From Anastrepha obliqua (taxonomy: Eukaryota > Arthropoda > Insecta > Diptera > Tephritidae): a DNA stretch of 64,000 nucleotides. The notes under the pieces are model-generated. The model did no database searches. It was given only the letters and a program-made list of their open reading frames with translations, and was not told the DNA's origin. Shown here one piece after another: positions 33,901 to 44,339 of this stretch. Where the stretch lies: the NCBI RefSeq assembly GCF_027943255.1, contig NC_072896.1, forward strand, positions 5,766,001-5,830,000, in the 5' to 3' direction. The position numbers and the translations under genes were made by a program. Position 1 is the stretch's first letter. Each line of letters begins with the position of its first letter.

Positions 33901-35170
33901 CGGAGTTTAATTGATATATGTAAATTTCTTTACAGTAAATGGCTCAATTTTTCGCAAAATATAATCAAACGTATTAATTGACATTCTTGAATAGTTGAAC
34001 ATTTTCTGTTCGCCTAGCCATAAGTCTTCATAAAGTGGTGCAATTCTGTAGACAAATTTTATTTCGCTGATACTTTCTTGTTTGAGTTTTACCTTTAAAC
34101 AAATTATAATTTAGAAATAATTGCTTATCGGAAAACGAATCCCTTTTAATTGTTATTACATTTCATGCATCTTCCACTATGAGCACCCGCCAGCTTGCCC
34201 GCAGCGCAAGTAATTCGTCTTTGGCTTCGCTTCCACTCTGTATGCAACTTTAGAGTTCCTGCACCCTGTACAAAAGGGAGCCTAAACTCTCGTTATGGCG
34301 CCTTATCAGTCAATAGTCAGACACGAACTCATTGCAAACACGTTTGCTTGGGAGTTTTATAAGCCTTACTACCTCTCTATTTTTTAAATAAATTCTCTCA
34401 AAATCAAATTGGGCACTAGCATATGCCATACCAAGGAGGTATTCTTTTCCACGAATAATCTGTTTAATCGTACTTTTTCCTTGTCAGTTCCTATACTATG
34501 TAGCTTATTACTATATGCAGTGAGCTACAGCCTTTTCTGTTAAGACATCTTTAGCAGTGGGAAACCACAAGTCATGCTTAGAATCAGAAGTGATTAGTGG
34601 TTATGCTCCGGGTTTGTATATAACCACCATAAGCGCTAAAACTTCGGTTTGGAAGACGTCATAGTGAGAAAGCGAGCATTTATATTCAAAGATGTCAAAC
34701 TATTCAAAACCAAGCTGTTATAGTATTAAATAAAATTTCTAATAAAAAACCTAGAAATTGCCAAGGCACATGAGCATGGATTATATACAAAATAAATAAA
34801 AAATCGTTTGAATACCTCGGAAACGCAGTGATGCTTAGTGTGAAAAACGAGTAAACCAGCAGATTTTATGCATCCCAACATCAAGCCCTAAAGTCCAATG
34901 CCCATGGCAATTTCAAACTACCTAATGAAGCTCAGAGATAGACTCAGTTTTTCTAATGCATTCCTTTTTAACAATTTCCTTAAGTATATGAGAGCTGTGC
35001 CTGATGTGAGAAAAGTTGTTGTTCAGTTCAGTTCTGCAATCTCCGTGGACTCGACCTAGTTTTAGGTTGAGTTATGAAATATCAAAAATTAAATAAAAAG
35101 ACGGTGTTGGAAAATATGTTTCACGGTTAAAAAAAATGTATGCTGCGATTTCGACATCAATTTATGATGC
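30962..35170. other. Unclassified stretch
   Basis: No supportable gene. A 202-codon open frame at 31774-32382 has low-complexity and CA-repeat-encoded content and is probably chance. (CA)-rich tracts lie near 32135-32150 and 32400-32425. An acidic/basic GAAGACGAAG repeat is at 33497-33530. Confidence 0.4.
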
Positions 35171-35545
35171 TCAACGGCGGTACAATATATGTCCTTGGCG
35201 ATGTCTCAACACTGGCCCGTACAAGAGCAATATTCTCATCCGATCGCCTTGGTCGTACCTTTTGTACAAACGTTTAATGGTGTTCTTAGAAGGCGCACTT
35301 TTCACATTATTTAATTTTTTATATGCACGTTGAGTTTTCACAATTGACTTCTTTTGTTGCATGTAAATTTCAACAATTTGGGAGCCCTTACGTGGCGTGT
35401 ACTGTTCCATGATAAAAATCTGCTTGGACTGACGCTTCCAACGCGGTATGTCATTAAGCGATCTGACGCCTCTGTCAAAAGATACAGGGTTGCCAGATGG
35501 ATCCGTTGAATATTGGCTACCCTGTATATGTAAACTCACCGAAAT
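35171..35545 (-). mobile_element. Truncated IS630/Tc1-type element (copy of 38744 family)
   Basis: The minus strand matches the element at 38744-39247 almost base for base over its first 270 bp. It has the outer CAGGGTAGCCAATATTC end (near 35525), the inner TGGCAACCCTGTATC repeat, then MEQYTPRKGSQIVEIYMQQK and NNVKSAPSKNTIKRLYKRY. The left part (35136-35260) diverges and no second terminal repeat is present, so the copy is truncated. Confidence 0.8.
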
Positions 35546-35575
35546 TTTTTCAAGCGCGCAGGCACTATCTCCCAA

Positions 35576-37090
35576 TGCATTTAAGGCCTAGAGAGAGAAT
35601 TTAAAGGACATGGAGCGACAGTTCGGGTCTGCATGTATTACTTCTCTGCAAACTTTCCAGTCATTTTTTTATGAATCTTAGTAGTTTATCAAGGGAAAGT
35701 GAATTTAGGTCGTCCATAATTAGTGCATCCGAACAGAAAAGCCGGATGCCCGCAATTGATCGCCGATATTGCTTATGTATTGAAACCAGATGCCGTCTCT
35801 AATGATTTTGGTTTGTAAATACGTCTATAAGGGCTCGTAGTTTACTCTTGTTCTGTCTGAGCAGTAATTTCGCTACCCCATGTCAAGACTTTTCAGGAAA
35901 CACTTGTTTTTTTGCGTAGCCAATAAAGCACGAGCGGTTCCCACGAGCTTTTTTAATGAAAGCTTTAATGTACCCGACTATTTCCTCTAGCCTTTGCTTA
36001 AAATTGTCTCTGGTTCAATAGAACTCTCCAAAGAACGGAAATTCGCGAATTCTTCAGCCAGTTCATCGTCTTGAGCACCACCGTATCCCATCTTTCACAT
36101 ACTTTAGTTCAAACTCATTCCACCTTACAACTGGGTTTCGCCTCAACTTGGGGACTGAACCTGGACTATTTTCAAAGTGGTGCGAGCAGTTTGTAAGGCC
36201 TTTACAATATACTCTCGGCTTATTTGTACGAAGTTATTTTAATAGGTTCTAAAAATTAATAAATAAATAATAAATAAAATGGATATATAGTCTTTTGCAG
36301 GAAGTCTCGCCATTATGTCGAAGATCTCCAAATAATACAATTGGTCGAAACCATAAAAAGACGGATTTCATCGATCACCTCTTCTTCCTAAGCAAATCGC
36401 TTTCCATTTATTTGCATTTGGAAGGAGCAAATATTCGAAGGTAAGTTAATATGGAGAATATGCTGAATGAGGGGCTCGATTCGGAAACATCGCCATTGAT
36501 AGCTACTGCTGTAAGACCCTTTCACCTCGGGGTGTCTGTTTCAAATTACAGATGTCACAAGTACTGTTATGTAGAAGATATTTATTCACAAACAAAATGC
36601 TGAGTTTGAGGTAGCAATGCCATATTCTGGACCTTATTGACCGAGAGACTATTAAATCAGAAGGTGTTTGTATGCAAATTCTTCTCTTAAGATTTTATGA
36701 AGTAGTGAAAAACTTATTTTTTTTATAACAATTTTATGCAAAAGCCACTCCTCCGCTTTTTAATTAGCTAGTGTATTTTTTCCTTTTAGTAACTCCCAAG
36801 CGCTCCAACTTCATTGGTGCAATTGAAGCAAGTGTTATCGCCTCTGCTTGCGTTTTGCTCAGTTATTAAGCAAATAACAAATTCAATTAAATGACAATCA
36901 AAAAACTTTGCACCACAACCAGAAATGGCAGCCGCACAACTCAACCGCCAAATCAAGTCGAAGTCCCCAAACAAAACAGTAAATTAGACCACTAAGCACT
37001 TAGAGAGCAAAACCTAGCTCAGCTACTTAGTATGAAATTCAGAGGAGACCAAATCAGAATGAAGATTTTCTGTGTTAACTAAATTAAATG
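35576..37090. other. Unclassified stretch
   Basis: No recognisable coding region or repeat. Confidence 0.35.
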
Positions 37091-37099
37091 TTTTTAGTA

Positions 37100-37860
37100 C
37101 ACTTTAAAATTGGTGTCGAGACTTGCAGCAACAGCAGCCATACGGACCAAAGAACAACGACAACCCGACCACCAAACACCAAACTAATGAAGACTGACAT
37201 CCAGCACAACTGTTGCACTGCTACAAACTTTGTCTGCGAAAATATCCAATGAAGGAACAACACAAAAATTAGGACAACAACAACGGGAGACTTTGAGCAT
37301 CAACTAGATGGGAAAAATGAAACAACAAGAACTTGTAAGAACAAAAACAATTTACAACTAAAACAACTAAACCAAAATACAATTGCAATAACAGTAAAAA
37401 CTACCAACAAGGGACCGCTAAGGAAAATGTAGCCAAGCAACTATGCAGACCAGACAGTATGCCAGTTTACCAAATCCAGTCGTCTGCCAACAGGAGGTCT
37501 AAAAGCATAATACAACAATAACAGCAGCAACAATAGCAAAAGCATTTCGCAACAAAAACCAAATGGGAAGGAAAAGCTTTGCGAAAGCAGCGTCAACAGC
37601 TAGCAGCCACAACAGAGTGAAGTTTCACGCTTCAACTACTAAACGCTTCATTTGCTCAGCGTCACAACAAACAAGGCCAACAACAAAATAATAGCAAGAG
37701 CGTAAAACTGTGATAACAATACCAATGATTATATGTGGTGGTAACGGCAACAAAAAGAGCGAGAATGTCAACAACAAATGGAGGTGGAGCAACAATTCAT
37801 TGCCAGGAGTTTCGAGTGCCCTAAGCAGAGTGCAGAGCGATGAACTTGGGCGGGCGACTT
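37100..37860. repeat. A/C-biased CAA/CAG-rich region
   Basis: The plus strand is enriched in CAACA, ACAACAA and CAGCAA motifs, with few T. All frames contain stops, so it is not a polyglutamine coding exon as it stands. It resembles fly 5' UTR or intron sequence. Confidence 0.5.
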
Positions 37861-38179
37861 AGCATCTTTCAGGATAACAAAGGCTTTTGTGTGAAACTAA
37901 GCAGACTCCTTTGTGCAGATGTTCACCTTTTTGGTAATATTTTATTAGGAAATCAATTCTATTGATTTATGGTTTTCGTATATTTTTTTAACTTAAAAAC
38001 GCGCTATCCACTTGTTAGAGTTAATGAAAAATAAATTTCTGTACTCATAGAATTTACTCAAAAGCAATTTGGCACAAAAATTTAATAGTTTTTATGAATG
38101 GAGGGCAACTAATAAAGACGACGGTAATTCATACTAAGATTTCCTATTTGAATTTGGTGACTAAATCGCTAACGTTTGA

Positions 38180-38620
38180 GTTTTTTATACTTTTAATGAG
38201 CCATAATTGAGTTTCAAAAAAAAGTATTCCCTTATAAGTTTTCTAGACTCTTAAAGAGGCCTAAAGTGGTTTTTGGAGGATATATTTTTTTTGATAAATT
38301 TTCTGAACTCATTAAATAAGTTTCGGGAGAATACATTTTCTTATCAATTTTTTAGACTCATAAAGAGACCCACATAAGTTTCGGAAACAAAGAGTTTTTG
38401 ATAAATTTCCAGACTCATTAAGAGACCCAAACTCGTAAAGAGACTCACATAAATGTTGGAAAGATATATTTTTTGTTTATGTTTCTAGATTCATACAAAG
38501 ACCTACATAAATTTAGGGATAATACATTTTTGATCAATTTTGCAAACTCGTAAAGATACCCGAATAGGATTTCATGAAGAAACGTTTTTTACGATTTTTC
38601 TGTACTCATAATTTATGCAG
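38180..38620. repeat. Degenerate tandem repeat, period about 58 bp
   Basis: The motif AGACTCATAAAGAGACCCACA, with variants, recurs at about 38246, 38306, 38355, 38411, 38430, 38487, 38543 and 38602. Between copies lie AAGTTT(C)GG(G)A-A and a T-rich TTTTTGAT(A/C)AAT segment. Seven or so diverged units. Confidence 0.75.
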
Positions 38621-38743
38621 TTACATTTAAACTCTTCATGCTTCCTTCAGATCTGCGAAGCCCACTTAACGAGTTTCTTACAGGATTTCCAATGAGATGG
38701 AAAAGAATAACTGTAGACCTCTCATGCTTAGTGGTTATATATA

Positions 38744-39247
38744 CAGGGTTGCCAATATTCGACGGACCCATCTGGCAACCCCTGTATCTTGTGACAGAGA
38801 CGTCAGATCGATGACATACCGCGTTGGAAGCATCAGTCCAAGCAGATTTTTACCATGTAACAGTACACGCCACGCAAGCGTTCCCAAATTGTTGAAATTT
38901 ACATTCAACAAAAGAAGTCAATTGTGAAAACTCAACGTACGTATAAAAAATTAAATAATGTGAAAAGTGCGCCTTGTAAGAACACCATTAAACGTTTGTA
39001 CGAAAGGTTTTCGACTGGTGATGCTCTTTCTAATCCAAAGAGGCCAAGGACATCCCAAAATCGCCGTTCTCAGCAGTTGGGCTTTGCTCGGAGCACTTTA
39101 CAACGAATTATCCGCATTGATTTGCATTTAGTCCCATATAAGATTCAATTGACGCAAAGATTGTTGCCTGCGGACAAGCCTCGTCGATTGGAATGGGCTC
39201 TAAGGGTCATCGAAATCCGTCGGTTCCGTCGAATATGGGCAACCCTG
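38744..39247 (+). mobile_element. IS630/Tc1-type element with 22-25-bp terminal repeats, internally deleted
   Basis: TA (38742-38743) precedes CAGGGTTGCCAATATTCGAC and the right end is GTCGAATATGGGCAACCCTG followed by TA. The ends pair at 24 of 25 positions counting outward to ATACAGGG. Inside the left end lies an inner inverted copy (TGGCAACCCCTGTAT at 38772-38786), so the left end can form a hairpin. The 504-bp element encodes only the transposase N-terminus. A sister copy is at 35171-35545 (-). Confidence 0.85.
38924..39247 (+). pseudogene. Transposase N-terminal fragment
   Basis: Reads RTYKKLNNVKSAPCKNTIKR, LYERFSTGDALSNPKR, RRSQQLGFARSTLQRIIRID and LHLVPYKIQLTQRLLPADKP: two helix-turn-helix units of a DUF4817-type Tc1 transposase. 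It runs straight into the right terminal repeat, so the whole DDE catalytic core is deleted. Confidence 0.8.
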
Positions 39248-39810
39248 TATAGGACAATTAAAGCCCATCCTGATTGACATCTGAGACTTCAAGGAAGCAA
39301 CCTGCTTGATATTCTACTACGGATGCCTTTCAATGAAAAAATCAAATGGCGCTGCAGGAAACAGACAAAATAGAATTAATGAAAAACTGCCTGAATGCAT
39401 GTACTTCTGAAAAAAATCAGATGAAATAAAGAAAGATAAAAGGATGAACGTTTCCTCCCTTCCTTCGTATAGTGAAAAAGTAACATTTATTCTGACCTCA
39501 AACCAACTGAACAGGCGCACAAGCACCCAAAATTTGTATGGATATCTCTGGCCTGTGAGCTAAGCGAATAAGTTATGCGGGGATTTGCACTGTGTAGAAT
39601 TTTCATAGATCACAGGAGCACAGGCTCAATGGCTTATTGATTAAAAGCTAGAAGTTTTCTTCAGAACATGCTTTGTAGGCACATTTTTATGAATTCGACC
39701 AATTTTTTTTCAGAACTGTTCACAAATCTCTTTATCACATGACTCTAAGATTATTTAAAGTAAAGGTTGACCAGAAGGGCGTTGGTGATCGCAACATGAG
39801 GGTATATAAA

Positions 39811-40291
39811 GAGTTTCCCAATAACAGGTGTTATTTAAATATATAAAAGGCCATCGAGATATGATTAACAATTTCTTATGGCCGGAATTAGATGGTATTG
39901 ATCTGGACATCGTTTATTTTCAGCAAGACAGCGCTACGTGATCACAATTGGCCACCGAGATCTTGTGATTTAACACCTTGTGACTTTTTTTTTTGGAGCC
40001 ACGTGAAAGAGAAAGTCTACGCCAACAGCCCAGGGTCGATTCAAGACCTCAAAAATGGAATTCGTGAGGCTACCGAGGACATAGGGCAGCCACTTTGCAA
40101 TCCGGTCATGGAAAATTTCAAGAAAAGGACATTGTCCTGTAAGCGGGGTCGTGGTGGTCATTTGCCTGATGTTATTTTCCACTATTAACGGCATACCTTC
40201 CTCTTTATAATGAAATAAACAGCCGATCATTTATATTAAAAAATAGCATTTTTCTTTGAATATCAAAATAACACCTCTGATTAGAAAACCC
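39811..40291 (+). mobile_element. Second IS630/Tc1-type element, different terminal repeats
   Basis: The left end is GAGTTTCCCAATAACAGGTG, then TTATTT; the right end is AAATAACACCTCTGATTAGA, then AAACCC, and the two pair at about 20 of 26 positions. TA follows the right end (40292-40293). It carries the C-terminal half of a transposase. The ends differ from those of the neighbour at 38744, so it is a separate element. Confidence 0.7.
39880..40188 (+). pseudogene. Transposase C-terminal fragment (DDE second half)
   Basis: Reads DLDIVYFQQDSAT (second catalytic Asp), then, after a short deletion and frameshift, DHNWPPRSCDLTPCDFFFW (third catalytic region), HVKEKVYANSPGSIQDLKNG and GRGGHLPDVIFHY to its natural stop. 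The first Asp region and the helix-turn-helix are missing. Confidence 0.75.
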
Positions 40292-40293
40292 TA

Positions 40294-40779
40294 TGAATGT
40301 TTTGTTAAATAAAAATCCATTACCCCTCCAATAGTGCGGTGCTGCGTGTTTCGTCTAATTGTAATGGAAACACTACTAAGAAATGTTTTAAAATGGATTC
40401 CCTATAATTGAAAAACTGTCAGATTCTGAGACATGTTCAAGCAAGGCCCATTAAAAATATCTTTATCAATTCCCACAGATCATCAAGTTCACAACTGATG
40501 TACGCAGAGTATTTGTCACTTCTGAAGATACTTTCAAAATTTTCAATTTAAACATCAAGGGGTCGATTTACGAGCATCTCAAAAAGGTAATAACTTTTCC
40601 CGGTTTCTTTATTTCTGCATTGTAAAGCATTACTTGCAGAAAGTATGAAGAGTTAAGAAAATATATAAATATTTAAAATATTTAGTTAATTTATCACTTT
40701 CCCTTATCCGGAAAGTAACGGTATCTGTATCGATATACGAAAGGAAGCCCTTTTCTCTTCTCGAGGTATTTACAAAAAC
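40294..40779. other. Unclassified spacer
   Basis: No feature recognised. Confidence 0.35.
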
Positions 40780-40794
40780 TAATTTAATTGAAAT

Positions 40795-41328
40795 TAGTAA
40801 ATTAGAAAATTGAAAAAAAAACAACATCTGGAGCTCCTCATTCTTGTCGCGTGGCACCAAACTAAAAATATTTAATTCCAACGTCATATCCGTTTTACTG
40901 TACGGATGTGAAACATGGAATGCTGCGCCACGGCTAATACAACGCATGCAATCTTTTACAAATCGCTGCCTTAGGCGTATACTAAAGATAAGGTGGCCAG
41001 AAACTATACCCAACGACAGACTGTGGGAGCTGACGAACCATACGCTCATCAAAACAAATATTCTGAAAAGAAAGTGGAACTGGATCGGCCATACGCTCAG
41101 AAAACCCGCACAAGATATCACGAGGCAAGCCATTGAATGGAACCCACAGGGATCACGCAGAAGGGGACGCCCAGCGCATACTTGGAGAAGACAGCTAGAG
41201 AAGGAGATAACATTAAGTGAAATGAACTGGAATGAAATTAAAAGAATGTCATTGGACAGGGACAGATTTAAGAGTTTTGTTGTAGCCCTATGCTTCACTA
41301 TGGAGTAAAAGGAATAAATATATATATA
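40795..41328 (+). mobile_element. 5'-truncated RTE insertion with perfect 15-bp duplication
   Basis: TAATTTAATTGAAAT at 40780-40794 is repeated exactly at 41329-41343. The insert ends GGAATAAATATATATATA, a short (TA)n tail of the kind common in RTE elements. RTE homology begins at about 40829; the first 35 bp are A-rich and unexplained. Confidence 0.85.
40844..41308 (+). CDS. RTE-like RT C-terminal fragment
   Basis: A 154-codon frame, intact, reading MSRGTKLKIFNSNVISVLLY, GCETWNAAPRLIQRMQSF, CLRRILKIRWPETIPNDRLW, KWNWIGHTLRKP, RRRGRPAHTWRRQLEKEI. This is the C-terminal domain of the RTE/BovB-type polyprotein (GCETW, RW-GH--R, GRR-RGRP--TW). The stop lies 20 bp before the tail. The frame is open upstream to about 40829. 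It encodes no catalytic RT motif. The 222-codon antisense frame is a shadow. Confidence 0.8.
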   Translation: MSRGTKLKIFNSNVISVLLYGCETWNAAPRLIQRMQSFTNRCLRRILKIRWPETIPNDRLWELTNHTLIKTNILKRKWNWIGHTLRKPAQDITRQAIEWNPQGSRRRGRPAHTWRRQLEKEITLSEMNWNEIKRMSLDRDRFKSFVVALCFTME

Positions 41329-41343
41329 TAATTTAATTGAAAT

Positions 41344-42779
41344 ACAATTCCGTATGTCCTAGTTACAAAAACAAATATACTCAGTTCTTTCATACATTTT
41401 ATTTATTTTCATATTATTTTTGATACAAAAATAGTCTCTAGAGTAGCGAGAAGTAAGCTCTAAAATCTGGATAGGCAAACCTTACAAGCTCCAAACTCGG
41501 AACAATGAAATTTTTGTTAGCATTTCAGACATTTAGAATTAGTAGAGGTAAGCGTCTGTTGTTTTTGCGAGCTGGACGATGAAACATCAGAAGTTATGCC
41601 CTGCAAATATGCAGCTCGCGCCAGATGAGACTCACTCACTAAGATGATGTGGCCCTGTATTCATTAGGATGGAGAAAAGGCTCGGAAGTGCTCACATTTA
41701 TTAGAAGCTTTCAATTATATACCTACTCTCAAGGGACTCCAGCAAGAATAGACTACATCACAGGTCGCAGTGCACCATGGCCCAATATCAAATTAACTTT
41801 AGCTATTTCCACCAGCTATTCAAAACTGAATGAAAAATTAAACAAAGAGGAAAAATAAATTTCGCAAAATGAGATAAGACCTACACATTTACAGATGAGA
41901 TGATAAATTCGTTGGAAGGCAGCGTTAATTACTTTTTCAACAATCAGGCAGCACTTCAAGGTTTCATTGAATGCAATTAAAAAAATTAATGCGCAAGGAC
42001 AATCAAATCCACACACACACACAAATATGTACTTTTATGAATGCGATTTAATTGTATATATAGTTATTGCTACTCACATGAATATCCTTGATTACACACA
42101 TATACACACGCGTATATATTTACTCATATAGACAATCGGACGGCTACAATACATACCTGCAATGGAAGTGAAATAGCAATAAAACGATTAAACAGCGATA
42201 ATATAATTATTATTGCTTGTGAAAATGTACGATATAAATATAAAAACTTTTTATATAGGTACATTAGGGGGGGTCTAGCTCATGGGAAGCATTTTTAATA
42301 TAATAGTATGGAGTACAGCATAGTTAAAATACCCCTAATAACTGAAAATGCAAGAGTTGCAAAATAAGCAGATCATATGGAGAAAAGAACGGAATATTTT
42401 TTATTTTATTTATTTTTTTTTATTTATAAGAAAACATAAACATTCGCTAGATTTTCCAAGAAGCTTAGGTAATTTGACAGCAGGAGGATTTGAAGTAGGT
42501 GACAACAGGAATATAGGTAAATTACCACTTAAAAAAAGATCATTGTTTTCTTCACTTTACTTCCAAGTATACACATACTGTTTTTTATAATTTTAAAATG
42601 CTTCAAGGAATAAATTTATATGTATACATACCCATAATGAATATTTGGCGAATAAAATTCTAAACAAAATTTTAATATCGAGTGATTTTTTATATGCATG
42701 CGAATTATCGATGGTTTTACATCTAAGAATGGCAAACTGTGTTGACATTTCTATTAAGTAAGGTTGAGCAAGTCGTCAT
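41344..42779. other. Unclassified stretch
   Basis: Short open frames only. (CA)n at 42010-42022. Confidence 0.35.
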
Positions 42780-43165
42780 GAATCGTTTAACGCCAAAAGA
42801 ATGCTCCTAAATATTGGAAATTTACTTCAAAAAAAATGAATTGCGAAATTCATAGAGCGAAGTATTGATTAAGATGCTGAAATGTCAAATTCGCCGTCAT
42901 TCTCAACTTGTTGGCTTTTGTCCTTCGACTACGAGGAAACCTTTACTTAAGAACCTTGACTTATGTGCTTATAAAATATAGCCCGTGGTAGAATCGAAGC
43001 CAAATAACCATCGTTTGCAACGCATTTTTACTCATTGGGCTCATTTAGTTTTACAATTCAGATTTATTGGAGAAAGTCGTGAAAAATTGGACTCTTAAAA
43101 AAACATTCGATACATGGGGCTGTGCTTCCCACTTGAGACCCTTCACAGAGTCGCCAAGCCACATG
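42780..43165 (+). pseudogene. IS630/Tc1-type transposase relic
   Basis: The plus strand reads MNRLTPKE (42779-42802), then a stop, ILEIYFKKNELRN, then RRHSQLVGFCPSTTRK and KNLDLCAYKI and SKPNNHRLQRIFTHWAH. This follows the DUF4817-type pattern: N-terminal MNRLTPKE-LQI-EIYY, RRSQQLG, LHAYKIQ, KPNDHRQR-F--WA. Stops and frameshifts abound; no ends were found. Confidence 0.6.
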
Positions 43166-43677
43166 ACTCAAAATTTTAAAATTTTAGTGTGTAATTGTAA
43201 ATGGTAGTTCGCCAAAACATGCGTGAATTTTCATTAGTCTGCTTCATATTTATGTGATATATTCTCATTGAGCTTATACCACGAATAAGATCTTAGTTTA
43301 TACTAGCAAGCCAAAAGAGCTTCACTGATTTGCCTGATAGTTTTCGTGACTTACAACTATGCGGTGATAAGGAATGCGTGGAACTAATGGCTCCTCAGCA
43401 GCACCTTCCAGAGCTAATAACTAATTAATTATAAGCGCTCAACCAAAAGGAAATCCTCCAATATTACAAGCTCCTCTCTACCTTAACACGTTGAGTGCCA
43501 TGTGAGTCCAGGTTGGTCTCACAGTGCGAAGAGACTTTCAGGCCTCGTGGTGACACTTGGTCTCACGGTATAATGTGTGAGATTTCGGTTTGTGCTGATG
43601 CAGCTGCTTCATAGAGGCTATTAGTAGAAGTGTATTCACGCCATACTAGAGCAATTGCATTGTTTACGCTGCTTGGC

Positions 43678-44335
43678 CTATGGGTATGAGACCAATGTGG
43701 CATCATATGGCCTACATTTTGTTGAATTTCCTCTACCTCTGCTACCTCCAGCTGGTATCGCATCGAATAATTTCAGAGCCGGAGCGTTTGTATCCATTCG
43801 GACGACATGACCCAGCCAACGTACCCGCTGGATCTTTATTCGCTGCGCTATGTCTATGTCGCCGTAAAGTTCATACAGCTCATCGTTCCATCGTCTGAGA
43901 TATTCGCCGTTGCCAACGTGCAAAGGTCCAAAAATCTTACGCAGAATCTTTCTCTCAAACACTCCAAGCGTCGCTTCATCGGATGTTGTAATCGTCCACG
44001 CTTCTGCGCCATACGTTAGGACGGGCATGATGAGAGTCTTGTAGAGTGTTAATTTTGTTCGTCAAGAGAGGACTTTACTGCTCAGTTGCCTACTTAGTCT
44101 AAAGTAGCACTTGTTGGCAAGAGAGATTCTACGTTGGATTTCAAGGCTGAGATTGTTATCGGTGTTAATACTGGTTCCTAAATATACGAAGTCCTTTACA
44201 ACCCCAAATTTATAACTGTCAACAGTGGCGTGGGTGCCAATACGCGAGTGCGCCGACTGTTTGTTTGATGACAGGAGGTATTTCGTTTTGTCCTCGTTCA
44301 CCACCAGACCCATTCGCTTTGCCTCTTTATCCTAA
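43678..44335 (-). mobile_element. RTE-like LINE fragment (RT C-terminal)
   Basis: On the minus strand: MGLVVNEDKTKYLL (after the YADD region), VKDFVYLGTSINTDNN, EIQRRISLANKCYFRLSRQL, then, after a one-base shift near 44040, MPVLTYGAEAWTITTSDEAT, LGVFERKILRKIFGPLHV, NDELYELYGDIDI and RVRWLGHVVRMDTNAP. It is the longest of this family in the window. The fragment stops abruptly at about 44335, where T-rich sequence begins. Confidence 0.8.
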
Positions 44336-44339
44336 GAAC

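Noticed and set aside
38180..38620. CRISPR-like array
   Set aside because: Repeats are degenerate, spacers are not unique and the setting is eukaryotic.
40630..41298. 222-codon minus-strand open frame
   Set aside because: Antisense shadow of the RTE insertion at 40795-41328, whose plus-strand frame carries recognisable motifs.
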